Positions 32,422 through 40,557 are shown, counted from the first letter of the stretch. The stretch is 46,098 nucleotides of DNA from a virus (IMGVR_UViG_3300043777_000169:1-46098), one strand, 5' to 3'. A program made the numbers and translations. The notes: generated from the letters alone by a model not told the origin.

Positions 32422-34664
32422 TCCGCAAACTTATTCTCATTCTCGCGTTGTGCGCCCCGGCTTTCGGGCAGTCCTGGTCCGGCGTTCTCGCCACTAGCCG
32501 TGCTATTAATTGGACGGGGGCTGGCCTTCCGGCAACCCTGCCCGACAGCGAGACGACCGCCAATCCCTGGACCCCTCCCGTCCGCACGCAGTGTGGATCA
32601 ACCGTCAATCCCACAGGCACCTCAGCGGACGCCGCCGCTATCAACACTGCCCTGCAAGCCTGCACTTCGGGGCACTACGTTCTACTCGGGGCCGGAACGT
32701 TTGAGATCGAAAGCGGAGCGAGTGGGACGGGAATTTGTTATGGCAGTTTTCCCTGTGTCAACTTCTACTCCGTGAGCGGCGTGACCCTGCGTGGATCAGG
32801 GGCAAACTCGACCAAGATCGTATTGGCGTCGGGGAACACCACGATCACGTGGGGTATCTCGAACTCTCCCGGATCGGGCACGTGGTCGGGAGCTTCCGCT
32901 GGCGCAACTTCATTCACGTTCTCCGGCTCCGGGTTGGCGAACGGCGATCTAATGGTGCTCAATCAATGCGACACGGGCTTTAGTGGATCTAGCTGCACTG
33001 GGTCATTTACGGACAATGGTGGTCTTGCGGTCTGCGGGGCTATCGGTGGTATTTGTTCCCAGCAGACGCGGTCGGACACGAACAGGAATCAACGCCAGAT
33101 CGTCCGCGTGACCAACGTCTCAGGAAGCACGGTGACTTTTACTCCTGGCCTCTACTTGGCAAATTGGGCCTCCGGCCAAAGTCCGACGATCAGCTATGCA
33201 GCCTACCCCTACGGAGACGGACTGGAGGATTTGACCGTCGATGCGACCGCCAGCACCTACACCCACCCGGTCGAGGCCTACAACACCTACGGCTCATGGA
33301 TAAAGGGTGTGCGCATTGTCGGTGCTGGTCCAGGCGGCTCAAATTACATTCACGACCTGAAGAATTTTCTCGTCACCAATAGCTATCTCGAAGCCTACAG
33401 TTATGCTTCCTCCAGCGACACCGTGTTCAATCAAATGGGCAACGCCTCAGACGTTCTGGAGCTGAACAACATCATCCACGATGGCCAGTTGTGGAACGGA
33501 ACCGGAGGGAATACAGGCGATGTGCTTGGATACAATTTCGCGCGTGACTCCGAGACCAGCTATTACCAGCTCGCAGACTACGACCACGAGCCGGGTGGCT
33601 CAATGATGCTCCATGAGGGGAACCAGTCGGGGCTATTCCTCGGAGACAACACCTGGGGCAGTCAGGATCTCGAAACCCTCTTTCGTAATTATTTTTCGGG
33701 CGGAGACGGGCCATACACGACTGCCCCGAATCCCCGAGTCATCACGATCAATGAATCCGTGCGCTTTGAGAACATCATTGGAAACGTACTCGGCGGCCCG
33801 CTCGTTTCGACTTATCAGGTTTCGAGCGGTGACTCTGGCTACGTCTATCAGTTCACGTCTGGCGATTCCCTCGACCTGTCAAGCTCGATGCGTTGGGGCA
33901 ATTATGACAGCGTGACTGAAGCCGTTCGCTGGTGCGGGAACTCCAGCAGCCCAGGATGGTCGAGCACTTGTTCTTCGACTTCGGAAGTCCCAGTGACGCT
34001 CACGGGGAACGCGGCCCCGTTCGAGAACCCCGTTCCCAGCAGCACCGCGCTGCCCTGCTCGTTCTTCCTGACCGGCTTCAGTTCCACGACCTGCACGGCG
34101 TTTCCGACAGGCGGAACCGGCCTTAGTTGGTGGAAGGTTTGCACGTCGTGGTCTAGCTTCCCGACGACTTGTGCTGGAACGCAGACTCCCCCCTTCCCGG
34201 CAATCGGCCCCGACGTGACAGGCGGGCCGTATATGGGCGGATACGCCTATGACATTCCTGCGTCGCTCGCGTTCCAGCACCTTCCCATTGACACGAACTA
34301 CCAGAACTCCTACAGCATCATTGGTTCGAGTTGGACTGGCGGAGTTGAAACGTTGACGATCAGCGGTCTGCCAGCGGGTTCGCACATCATCGGCGGATTT
34401 CAGGTCACTGGAACTTCAGGATGCAATACTTCCGGCGCTCCGGGCGGCTCGACAGAATTCGTGATGACGACTTCTAGCCCCGTCCCGAGTTCGGCTACGG
34501 CGACTACGGTCTCTTATCCCGTGGCGTCAAATCCGGGCACTTGCGCGGGTGGGCATTTTCTTTTCCCCGACGTGCGTCAGTTCGACGAGCGAGTCTACGA
34601 AACAGATTCAACTGTAGTGGTGCCCCCTCCGGCTCCCTTCCCCATGCTCGCCCAAGCACACTAG
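32418..34664 (+). CDS. exported beta-helix protein, 748 aa
   Basis: The signal peptide is MIRKLILILALCAPAFG with a cut before Gln18. A parallel beta-helix fold follows: after an Asp/Ala loop (GTSADAAAINTALQACTSGH), the repeated strand pattern of pectate-lyase-like proteins runs through about residue 480 (GVTLRGSGANSTKIVLASGN, NYIHDLKNFLVTNSYLEAYS, SDVLELNNIIHDGQLWNGTG). The C-terminal part is Cys- and Ser-rich, ending in FPDVRQFDERVYETDSTVVV, a tail style seen in secreted bacterial beta-helix proteins. This suggests acquisition from a host exported-enzyme gene. It probably binds or cuts surface polysaccharide; catalytic residues cannot be fixed by eye. Confidence 0.72.
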   Translation: MIRKLILILALCAPAFGQSWSGVLATSRAINWTGAGLPATLPDSETTANPWTPPVRTQCGSTVNPTGTSADAAAINTALQACTSGHYVLLGAGTFEIESGASGTGICYGSFPCVNFYSVSGVTLRGSGANSTKIVLASGNTTITWGISNSPGSGTWSGASAGATSFTFSGSGLANGDLMVLNQCDTGFSGSSCTGSFTDNGGLAVCGAIGGICSQQTRSDTNRNQRQIVRVTNVSGSTVTFTPGLYLANWASGQSPTISYAAYPYGDGLEDLTVDATASTYTHPVEAYNTYGSWIKGVRIVGAGPGGSNYIHDLKNFLVTNSYLEAYSYASSSDTVFNQMGNASDVLELNNIIHDGQLWNGTGGNTGDVLGYNFARDSETSYYQLADYDHEPGGSMMLHEGNQSGLFLGDNTWGSQDLETLFRNYFSGGDGPYTTAPNPRVITINESVRFENIIGNVLGGPLVSTYQVSSGDSGYVYQFTSGDSLDLSSSMRWGNYDSVTEAVRWCGNSSSPGWSSTCSSTSEVPVTLTGNAAPFENPVPSSTALPCSFFLTGFSSTTCTAFPTGGTGLSWWKVCTSWSSFPTTCAGTQTPPFPAIGPDVTGGPYMGGYAYDIPASLAFQHLPIDTNYQNSYSIIGSSWTGGVETLTISGLPAGSHIIGGFQVTGTSGCNTSGAPGGSTEFVMTTSSPVPSSATATTVSYPVASNPGTCAGGHFLFPDVRQFDERVYETDSTVVVPPPAPFPMLAQAH

Positions 34665-34678
34665 AAAAACTCTTCGCC

Positions 34679-37399
34679 GTGAAAATCTCCTCTCTCGCTC
34701 TTCTCTTTCTCTCCTGTTTGGCGTGTGCCCAGGGCCAGGCTCGTGGAGGAAAATTCTCCGGCGGCCAAGTCTTGTTCAATAGCGGCGGCTTCTCCGCCTA
34801 CACCGGGGAAATTGTCGTGAATCCACCTGCCGCCTATTCTCTGGGAGGGACCACCAAGAACGGCAACACGACGACGGATACCACTTACCCCAGCGGAAAT
34901 CCCGCGACCGTTTTTCGCTGCACCGATGTGAACATGACACCCGGTAAGACGACAGTACCCGGATACAACGCCGGAGAAGGTGGCAGCGGTTCGGCGGATT
35001 TAGTGAGTCCTGACGATTATGCGTTGCGGCTCGAAGGATCTTCCGGCTACTACTTCATCACACTATTCAACCCGAACACGCTGGTCTGCGGCGACCCGAC
35101 CACGGGCAACGTCATCACGCAGGACAAGAACATAGCCAGCCCCGGTTCATCTTCTTCGGTCGAGGCCTTCGGCGGGGGAACTTTCGGGCAAGGGACGCCT
35201 GGCATCTACACGGTAGGTGGCCAGACGACGCGCTCCACTTCGGCCACCCAGATCACGCAGTACACGATCAACACGCATGGGGGCGCAACCAGCACATGGG
35301 GGCAGTTCACCTGGGCACCGATTGCGGATGCAATCAACGCGCTGCCTATCAATTCAGCGGCTTGGACCGCGAGCACGAGCTACGCTTACGGCGCGACGGT
35401 GACCTATGCCATGACGAGTGGACAGCTGGTGGCCTATCCCACGCCTCCGTCCACGATCACGCCCAACGTGGGGGATCTCGTCCAGCCGACAAGCGGCTGT
35501 TCTCCGACCACAGCTTTCAAGGCCATCACGGTGACCGGACCGACCAGCGGCTCGACGCCGAACTGGAATAGCGTTTGCTCCGGTACGCAGATCGGCAGCA
35601 TTACCGATGGGGGAGTCGTCTGGAAAGGTATCGGCGGCCCAGCAGTTTTTGTTTATCAGAACACAGGCACAGCAGGGACCTCCGGCAGCTCGACGCCCAG
35701 CTTTGTGCCAGCCTCGAACCACCCCACGCTGTTAACCACGGCGACGGACTCGGGCGGCATCGTCTGGACGAATATCTGCCCAGCCGTTTCTCCGACCTGG
35801 CAGTCCTGGGGCGGCTCCGGTCTGAATAGCCTGGTCCCGAGCGAAGCACTGAGCACCTGCACCTACGGAGTGCATCAGAGTCAGAACATCACGGGCATCG
35901 CGGTTTCCGGCGGCACCGCAACAATTTCCTGGGCGGGCACCAGCTTTCTTAAGGCTGGGCCGGCAACGATCAGCGGAGCCAGCGTCTCGGCCTGCAATGG
36001 ATCTGTCACCCTGCTCACGGCGAATGCCAATACGGCCACATTCAGCGCGGGATCATGCACGGCCAGCACCGGAGGGCTCGCGGCAGGCGACGTCTTCACC
36101 ACGAACGGAGATCAGGGCAGCGGCATCTTCGCGGTGGAGTGGGATGGAAATCTCAACGTCTACCACACGTTCAACACAGCGACTCTCATCCAGACCGACA
36201 ATCTCTGCTCGACGGGTCCGGCCGGAGGCGGAGTCAGCTGCACCGGAGGATCGTTTTCTTCGACGGCTCATGGGCCGCTGACTGGAACGGCCTGCACCGC
36301 GTTTATCCATAACGTCAAATCTCGCTACGGCCAATATGTGATCGTGGCGAAGCAAGGAACCCTCGGCCCCGCAACCTGCGCCAATGGCTCTTATGTCTGG
36401 AGAGCGCAGCAGACGCCTTTTGCCGCGAGCAGTCAGGTGTCCGAACTTCCGTTCCAGCCGAACCACTGGGACGATATGCGGAACAATTTCTTCGCCGTCA
36501 CAGTGGCCGGATATCCAGCGAACGTATCTGGGTACGGCTCGTTTGCGGTCAAGGAACCGCTCGGAACGCTTCCCTTCGCATTCCCTCCGCCGACGGTCTG
36601 GGCGAATTTCCCGTGCAGCACCAGCAGCGCCCCGTATACGAGTATCCCTCCCTGCCAAGAGCAGACCTACGTGGACTCGCATTTGTCCTGCGCCTACAAC
36701 CCAGGGATGACGGACACCTGGCCCTGCATGGGAACGATGTACAACCTGCTCACGCTCGACATCAAGCCGTTCATGGCCTGGCAGGGCGAGGAGATCGGAG
36801 TTTCGACGACGCCGGTGATTCCCTACTCGTCTTTCCCGGTGGCTGCACCGATCGGCAACACCGTCTATCGCTTCGGGCACACGAGCAACTGGAATACCAG
36901 CGGAACGTTCAGTGCGCAGTTCGCCATCTCCGAAGTGGCTCCGAGCGGGAACTTTATTTTCTTCACCACAGACAATCAGGGGACGTTCGGATCGATCACG
37001 GGCAGCTCGCCGACGGTTTGCAGCGGAGCCTGCACAAATGGCCAGTTAGCCGTCGCCGCGGTGCCTGCGAGTCCGAGTTGTGTTGGTGGGCCGGTCTGGG
37101 AGCCGAACCACAACTATGTCGTGGGTAACATCGTCATTCCGATTACCGCTGGCAACGCAGGCAGCGGTGGAACCTTGGACATCTTCCAGGTTGTCTCTGT
37201 CGGAAGCTCGGGCGGGGTTTCTGGCGCTACCCAGCCATCGGGATTTGTGTCTGCCAGTTTCACGACGCCGACGCCCACCCAGGTAACAGAGAACGCAGGG
37301 GTGAATCAGGTGGTGTGGCAAGACATCTACACCGCGCCAGGAGCGAACGGTGGGAGTCTGTGCCGGAATGAAGTGTTGGGAATGAAGTTGCCGCACTGA
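34679..37399 (+). CDS. exported large beta-rich protein, 906 aa
   Basis: GTG 34679 starts a signal peptide (VKISSLALLFLSCLACA) cut before Gln18; a longer upstream frame has no signal and was not chosen. The first 200 residues resemble a beta-propeller blade series (DDYALRLEGSSGYYFITLFN, IYTVGG). Cys-rich strand domains with linkers such as WTASTSYAYGATVTYAM follow, of the type seen in carbohydrate-binding linkers. A propeller-like section about 500-820 contains SGIFAVEWDGNLNVYHTFNT and GNTVYRFGHTSNWNTSGTFS. It may be an exported tail-associated recognition protein or a host-derived secreted protein. It directly precedes the lysis genes. Confidence 0.7.
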   Translation: MKISSLALLFLSCLACAQGQARGGKFSGGQVLFNSGGFSAYTGEIVVNPPAAYSLGGTTKNGNTTTDTTYPSGNPATVFRCTDVNMTPGKTTVPGYNAGEGGSGSADLVSPDDYALRLEGSSGYYFITLFNPNTLVCGDPTTGNVITQDKNIASPGSSSSVEAFGGGTFGQGTPGIYTVGGQTTRSTSATQITQYTINTHGGATSTWGQFTWAPIADAINALPINSAAWTASTSYAYGATVTYAMTSGQLVAYPTPPSTITPNVGDLVQPTSGCSPTTAFKAITVTGPTSGSTPNWNSVCSGTQIGSITDGGVVWKGIGGPAVFVYQNTGTAGTSGSSTPSFVPASNHPTLLTTATDSGGIVWTNICPAVSPTWQSWGGSGLNSLVPSEALSTCTYGVHQSQNITGIAVSGGTATISWAGTSFLKAGPATISGASVSACNGSVTLLTANANTATFSAGSCTASTGGLAAGDVFTTNGDQGSGIFAVEWDGNLNVYHTFNTATLIQTDNLCSTGPAGGGVSCTGGSFSSTAHGPLTGTACTAFIHNVKSRYGQYVIVAKQGTLGPATCANGSYVWRAQQTPFAASSQVSELPFQPNHWDDMRNNFFAVTVAGYPANVSGYGSFAVKEPLGTLPFAFPPPTVWANFPCSTSSAPYTSIPPCQEQTYVDSHLSCAYNPGMTDTWPCMGTMYNLLTLDIKPFMAWQGEEIGVSTTPVIPYSSFPVAAPIGNTVYRFGHTSNWNTSGTFSAQFAISEVAPSGNFIFFTTDNQGTFGSITGSSPTVCSGACTNGQLAVAAVPASPSCVGGPVWEPNHNYVVGNIVIPITAGNAGSGGTLDIFQVVSVGSSGGVSGATQPSGFVSASFTTPTPTQVTENAGVNQVVWQDIYTAPGANGGSLCRNEVLGMKLPH

Positions 37400-37404
37400 C
37401 CATC

Positions 37405-37866
37405 ATGGTGAATCTTTCAAATCCCGCCGCGCGGCTCGCTTTTGTCGCTCCCTACGCGCAGAAGTTCGGCCTCGATGCTGCGATCGTAGCCGCGGTGTGT
37501 GAACAGGAGAGCGACTGGGAGCCGGGAGCGGTTCGTTTTGAACCCGCATTCTTGCGCCGTTATGTTGTCCCGATGAATCTTCCGCTGCTCGAAGGCCTCG
37601 ACCGCTCCACGAGCTGGGGTTTGATGCAGATCATGGGGCAGACCGCGATCGAGTGCGGCTTCTCCGGCAACCTGAACACATTGCGCGACCCGGACCTGGG
37701 CGTGTACTACGGCTGCCGCAAATTGCAAAAATGCTTTTCGATTCACGGCGACGCGGAAACCGCGCTGCTCGCTTACAACGGCGGATCGACTGCAGCGTAT
37801 CCCGCACAGGTGTTGGCGCGAGTGAAAAACTATCCCCCGCCGCCGGCGGCAGCGATCGCGACCTAA
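37405..37866 (+). CDS. lytic transglycosylase-type endolysin, 153 aa
   Basis: A soluble-lytic-transglycosylase-fold muramidase that cuts peptidoglycan. The catalytic Glu is in AAVCEQESDWEPGA (Glu35 most likely). The conserved SWGLMQIMGQTA (about 70-81) and ALLAYNGGS (about 126-134) complete the SLT signature. It has no signal peptide or membrane span, so release would need a holin or the exported-protein pathway. It is followed by the small hydrophobic genes of the lysis block. Alternatively it may be virion-associated and aid DNA entry. Confidence 0.88.
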   Translation: MVNLSNPAARLAFVAPYAQKFGLDAAIVAAVCEQESDWEPGAVRFEPAFLRRYVVPMNLPLLEGLDRSTSWGLMQIMGQTAIECGFSGNLNTLRDPDLGVYYGCRKLQKCFSIHGDAETALLAYNGGSTAAYPAQVLARVKNYPPPPAAAIAT

Positions 37867-37941
37867 AAATCTCGGCAAGTTCCCTTCCCTCTTCCCCTCA
37901 ACGCTCACACAACTATTGCTTAAAGCAAAGGAGAAATTCTC

Positions 37942-38379
37942 ATGTCTATTTTCACGAAAATCGCAGCCGGCCTCTCATGGTTCGGCAAAGAAATCGGCAA
38001 AGGCCTCGGGCTCCTGCCGAGACTGATCACACTCGCTAACGACGTCGAGGATGACGCCGGCGTCATCCTTCCTCAAACTCTCGCGGTAGTGCAGGATGCT
38101 GGCGTTCTCGCCGCGGCCAGTGCAAAAGACGGCGGCATCTTCCTGGTGAAGTTCGGAGCACTCACCGCTGCGATCGCCGCGGCAGTGGCTTCGAAAGCCT
38201 TGAACGTCGCAGCAGACGGCGCCGTCGTAACCGCCTTCGAATCGTTCTGTGCCGAGTTCAATGTGGCGAACGTCCAGGACGTGTTGACCGCCTGGGACAA
38301 GCTGGCGGACGATGTGAAGTCGCTGGACGCGCTCGCGATCGCCGCGATCCAGAAACTTGAAGCCGACGCGAAGGGTTAG
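37942..38379 (+). CDS. hydrophobic Ala-rich protein, possible holin-related, 145 aa
   Basis: A 145-aa protein with AAAGGAG 8 nt upstream of ATG 37942. A first amphipathic helix (MSIFTKIAAGLSWFGKEIGK) is followed by a hydrophobic Ala stretch (FGALTAAIAAAVASKALNVA) and an acidic helical end. Its place after the transglycosylase suggests a lysis role, but the hydrophobic stretch is weak for a holin. The other possibility is a soluble helical-bundle phage protein. Confidence 0.6.
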   Translation: MSIFTKIAAGLSWFGKEIGKGLGLLPRLITLANDVEDDAGVILPQTLAVVQDAGVLAAASAKDGGIFLVKFGALTAAIAAAVASKALNVAADGAVVTAFESFCAEFNVANVQDVLTAWDKLADDVKSLDALAIAAIQKLEADAKG

Positions 38380-38382
38380 TTC

Positions 38383-38466
38383 GTGCGGTGGGTATGGGGT
38401 TTCGTGAAAGACGCTCTCGCCCAGGTCTGGTACTGGCTGAAAGATGGGCGGAAGGGTCAATGGTGA
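38383..38466 (+). CDS. very small aromatic amphipathic peptide, 27 aa
   Basis: GTG 38383, behind an AAGGG site, opens a 27-codon frame (VRWVWGFVKDALAQVWYWLK, then DGRKGQW) that ends at 38466, immediately before the convergent gene at 38467. Five Trp residues and a helical pattern suggest a membrane-surface peptide. It could help lysis or be chance coding; supported only by ribosome site and composition. Confidence 0.4.
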   Translation: MRWVWGFVKDALAQVWYWLKDGRKGQW

Positions 38467-38856
38467 TTAGCTCGCAGCTTTGAGCGCTTTGGCTGGAGAA
38501 ATATATTCCGGCTCGGGCAGTGCGGCGTTGAACTCGTAATCCGACACCTGGCCCTCGCGCTCGATGATCAGCTCAAACATTTCCTGGAACGCGGCGTTCA
38601 CTTCGGGGCGCTGCGTTCCGGTTAATTTGCTGATCATCTGGAAAGCGGCGAAGTTGAAAAAATCGGGCTCGGGTGGGCCGGGGCGGATCGCGAGCACCAT
38701 CGTGCACGACGGGCAGATGTAAATCACCGGAGCCGAGGCCTTCCTTCGCGGCTTCATCCCGGCAGTCTGGCAGAACATGAACACGGCCAGGGCTTTGTCG
38801 TTTGACTCAATCATCGAGCCACAGCGGCGGCAGGTGGAGCGTTCCCGGTTTGGCAT
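38467..38856 (-). CDS. leftward zinc-ribbon protein, possible regulator, 129 aa
   Basis: A 129-aa protein on the minus strand, isolated among rightward genes. The N-terminal part has STCRRCGSMIESNDKAL and YICPSCTMV, two C-x2-C pairs about 35 residues apart. The remainder is helical (PDFFNFAAFQMISKLTGTQR, AAFQEMFELIIEREGQ). The start ATG (856 side) has a TAGGGGG site and lies 16 nt after a 24-bp perfect palindrome, so its expression is probably operator-controlled. Whether this protein is the repressor is unknown. Confidence 0.7.
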   Translation of the reverse strand: MPNRERSTCRRCGSMIESNDKALAVFMFCQTAGMKPRRKASAPVIYICPSCTMVLAIRPGPPEPDFFNFAAFQMISKLTGTQRPEVNAAFQEMFELIIEREGQVSDYEFNAALPEPEYISPAKALKAAS

Positions 38857-38872
38857 GAAACCCCCTACAGTT

Positions 38873-38920
38873 TCGTGCTAGCACGTGCTAGCACGATTCC
38901 CAGTGTCGCACTGGTGTCAA
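38873..38920 (-). promoter_or_regulatory. leftward promoter with 24-bp perfect palindrome
   Basis: A perfect 24-bp palindrome (38873-38896) is made of two adjacent copies of the self-complementary GTGCTAGCAC with flanking C/G and T/A. Next to it is a second dyad, CCAGTG-TCG-CACTGG (38900-38914), and a perfect minus-strand TTGACA at 38920-38915. A -10 box 17 bp on would fall on the edge of the palindrome (ATCGTG, poor). This fits a repressor site covering the promoter of the zinc-ribbon gene at 38856. Confidence 0.6.
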
Positions 38921-38966
38921 ACTTCTGAAACTGGCTGGACTCAGGGGAGTCAACAGTGAAACGTTT

Positions 38967-39122
38967 ATGACGCAAACAATTCTGAAAGTTCTAGTGATTC
39001 TCCTCACCGCGATGGAGACGCCCAGTGCCGTGAAGCAAACGAATGCGACGGCGAAGGCAGCCTCAGCTCACCACTACTCAGCCAAGTGCTGGAAGGTCTG
39101 CTCGCGAAGCCTGCATTTTTGA
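38967..39122 (+). CDS. possible small protein with hydrophobic N-terminus, 51 aa
   Basis: ATG 38967 opens a 51-codon frame (MTQTILKVLVILLTAMETPS, then AHHYSAKCWKVCSRSLHF). The first 15 residues could be a signal or membrane segment. There is no clear ribosome site, and frames on the other strand overlap, so support is weak. It would be the first gene of the right-hand accessory region. Confidence 0.35.
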   Translation: MTQTILKVLVILLTAMETPSAVKQTNATAKAASAHHYSAKCWKVCSRSLHF

Positions 39123-39193
39123 GGGTTACTTCGGTTTTGGTTCCGCGCGGAAGTTGCTGGCCTTTGGTGTGAGTGGGGAGAGAGAATCGCGAC

Positions 39194-39555
39194 ATGAGAG
39201 AACCTAACCGCTACCCGGGCGCCGACTGCGAAAAAACGCAAGCGCCGATCGATGACCGCGACTTTCGCCTGGTTCAAGAGCGCGAAAAACGTTACGCTGA
39301 TTGCGGCACCGCAGCTCAGACCGCCCGCCCGATGTCGAGCGAAGAGATCGTTGCCGAATTTTTCAAGTACCCGCGCCGAACGATTTCACGATTCCGAAGT
39401 ACGCCGCAATCAACCAGGCCGCGAAGAATTTCGCCGAAGTTGTCCTGGCGAACTGCCCGAACAGAGCTGACCGCACCGCCGCGATCCGCCTGATTCGAGA
39501 TGCGCGCATGACGGCCAACGCCGCGATCGCGCTGAATGGACTGTCGCTGTACTGA
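39194..39555 (+). CDS. Acb2/Tad1-hairpin-type protein split by a -1 frameshift
   Basis: Two overlapping frames join into one sensible protein of about 120 aa. Frame one, from ATG 39194 (or 39332, MSSEEIVAEFFKYP), is good coding to about 39364 and then becomes Arg/Ser/Thr-rich. The -1 frame carries the conserved end PNDFTIPKYAAINQAAKNFA, a Cys-Pro, then RMTANAAIALNG, but has no ATG or GTG start. The switch lies at A-TTT-TTC (39358-39364). The C-terminal helical hairpin with ANAAIA matches phage proteins that soak up signalling nucleotides of CBASS or Thoeris defence. The frameshift could be programmed, a mutation or a sequence error. Confidence 0.55.
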
Positions 39556-39556
39556 A

Positions 39557-39880
39557 ATGCCCTCCCCCCTCACCAAACGCGAGTCCGCGATCCTCCGCGC
39601 CCACCAGCGGATCGAACGCCTACAGGACAAAGCCGCGGCCATGTACGCCAGGGCCGATCGCGCGTCCGCGGAGCTCGCGGGAAAAATCTTCAAACTGAAA
39701 ACCGCGAAACGGATCTCGGACTACACCCGCGCCATCCGGATCTCGGAAGAAGGCAAACACCTGCTCGTGACCGCGCAACTCGCCGAAGCCGCAGCCGAGG
39801 CGGCGAAGGGCGGGGAAGGGAAAGTCTGGGCGCACGCCGCGGCCCGGCCCTGGAAGTTCTCCACCAAAAACCTCGATTGA
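39557..39880 (+). CDS. helical coiled-coil protein, 107 aa
   Basis: From ATG 39557, one base after the previous stop. A 107-aa basic, largely helical protein (SAILRAHQRIERLQDKAAAM, YARADRASAELAGKIFKLKT, then LLVTAQLAEAAAEAAKGG). It is a likely coiled coil with no membrane span. Its stop overlaps the next start as TTGA. Unrecognised; it may act with the preceding putative counter-defence protein. Confidence 0.65.
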   Translation: MPSPLTKRESAILRAHQRIERLQDKAAAMYARADRASAELAGKIFKLKTAKRISDYTRAIRISEEGKHLLVTAQLAEAAAEAAKGGEGKVWAHAAARPWKFSTKNLD

Positions 39881-39975
39881 CTCCCGCCCTGAGTGACGCT
39901 CTAAGCGAGTTCGTGAAGGTCATCACGATTTTGCTGATCTTCGCCGCTTTTTGGTTCGCGACTCACCGCGACTGA
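39877..39975 (+). CDS. single-span membrane peptide, 32 aa
   Basis: TTG 39877 overlaps the previous stop (TTGA) and opens a 32-aa protein with one clear transmembrane segment (VKVITILLIFAAFWFA) and a short charged tail (THRD). The same TTGA coupling is used at 41864 in this region, which supports it. Function unknown; a small membrane effector or lysis modulator is possible. Confidence 0.55.
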   Translation: MTPALSDALSEFVKVITILLIFAAFWFATHRD

Positions 39976-40310
39976 CTCCGCCCGTCTTTTCCCGCCTGCA
40001 GTTTCCCAGATTTCTCCGGTTCTCTGAGTTGGACCTCGGCTTGCTTCGCCGCTTCGACAGGCGGATTTTGTTGTTGTTGACTTTCAAAAGGGGCGCGCGG
40101 TTTTGGCGCGCACCACATCGGTTTTGACGTTGCCCTTGTGGTCAGGTTTTGTGGTTGTATCTTAGGTTTTGTTGTGGTGGTAGGTTTTGTGGTGGTTGTT
40201 GTGGTGGTGGGCTTTCGCTTTTGTGGTGGTTGCGCGCGCCTCGACTTTCGCCTTTTGGAACCAGCGGAGGCAACATTTCCACAGGCGAAACGCGAGTAGC
40301 CTTTGCGCAT
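39963..40310 (-). CDS. possible leftward Thr/Lys/Gln-rich protein, 115 aa
   Basis: A leftward frame from ATG 40310 to 39963. It has a basic start, then a Thr/Lys/Pro tract (KPTTTTTTTKPTTTTKPK) and a natural-looking charged end (EAAKQAEVQLREPEKSGKLQ). There is no ribosome site, and it faces the flow of all neighbours. It may be real or only the mirror of a G/T-rich DNA tract. Confidence 0.25.
   Translation of the reverse strand: MRKGYSRFACGNVASAGSKRRKSRRAQPPQKRKPTTTTTTTKPTTTTKPKIQPQNLTTRATSKPMWCAPKPRAPFESQQQQNPPVEAAKQAEVQLREPEKSGKLQAGKDGRSQSR
39976..40308 (+). other. 333-bp gap with G/T-only tract
   Basis: No convincing rightward gene. From about 40133 to 40235 the plus strand is almost free of A and C and repeats the theme GGTTTTGTGGTGGTTG several times. 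This is extreme strand asymmetry, as found at replication starts, G-quadruplex-forming DNA or simple-sequence protein genes. Flanking hairpin-like GGCGCGCGGTTTTGGCGCGC lies near 40094. Confidence 0.5.
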
Positions 40311-40557
40311 GACAAGGCAAGGTTTGTGGTATCGCAGCCAGTGGAGAGATCGGGATTGTGTGCGGGTTTGTCGCTGCGGGTGTGGCGCGCGATTCATGCC
40401 CAGGCAGCGTAACCACGTGTTTGCGACGTACAAGTGCGGGGCTAGACACGGCGCTAAGCTCATCCGCCGGAAGATCGTCACTCCACAGTCAGTCGAGCGC
40501 GCGTATGAGAGATACCTTGCCGAGCGCGGGGATGTGCAGGCTGAGTCGTCAGTCTGA
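40309..40557 (+). CDS. basic cysteine-containing protein, 82 aa
   Basis: From ATG 40309. The first part (QGLWYRSQWRDRDCVRVCRC) holds a cluster of Cys (C-x3-C-x-C-x-C) and the rest is basic and helical (RRKIVTPQSVERAYERYLAE). It is probably a zinc-binding, nucleic-acid-contacting phage protein. No strong ribosome site. It ends 6 bp before a promoter for the next gene. Confidence 0.55.
   Translation: MTRQGLWYRSQWRDRDCVRVCRCGCGARFMPRQRNHVFATYKCGARHGAKLIRRKIVTPQSVERAYERYLAERGDVQAESSV

Noticed and set aside
26006-37399. Fibre variability by a diversity-generating retroelement
   Set aside because: No reverse transcriptase gene and no paired template/variable repeat was seen in the window.
38383-38856. 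Terminator between the convergent genes meeting at 38466/38467
   Set aside because: No stem-loop with a T-tract is present at the meeting point.
39301-39555. Independent gene from TTG 39301 for the Acb2/Tad1-like end
   Set aside because: Its first 25 residues are Arg/Asp/Pro-rich out-of-frame-like sequence; joining to the upstream frame gives a better protein.
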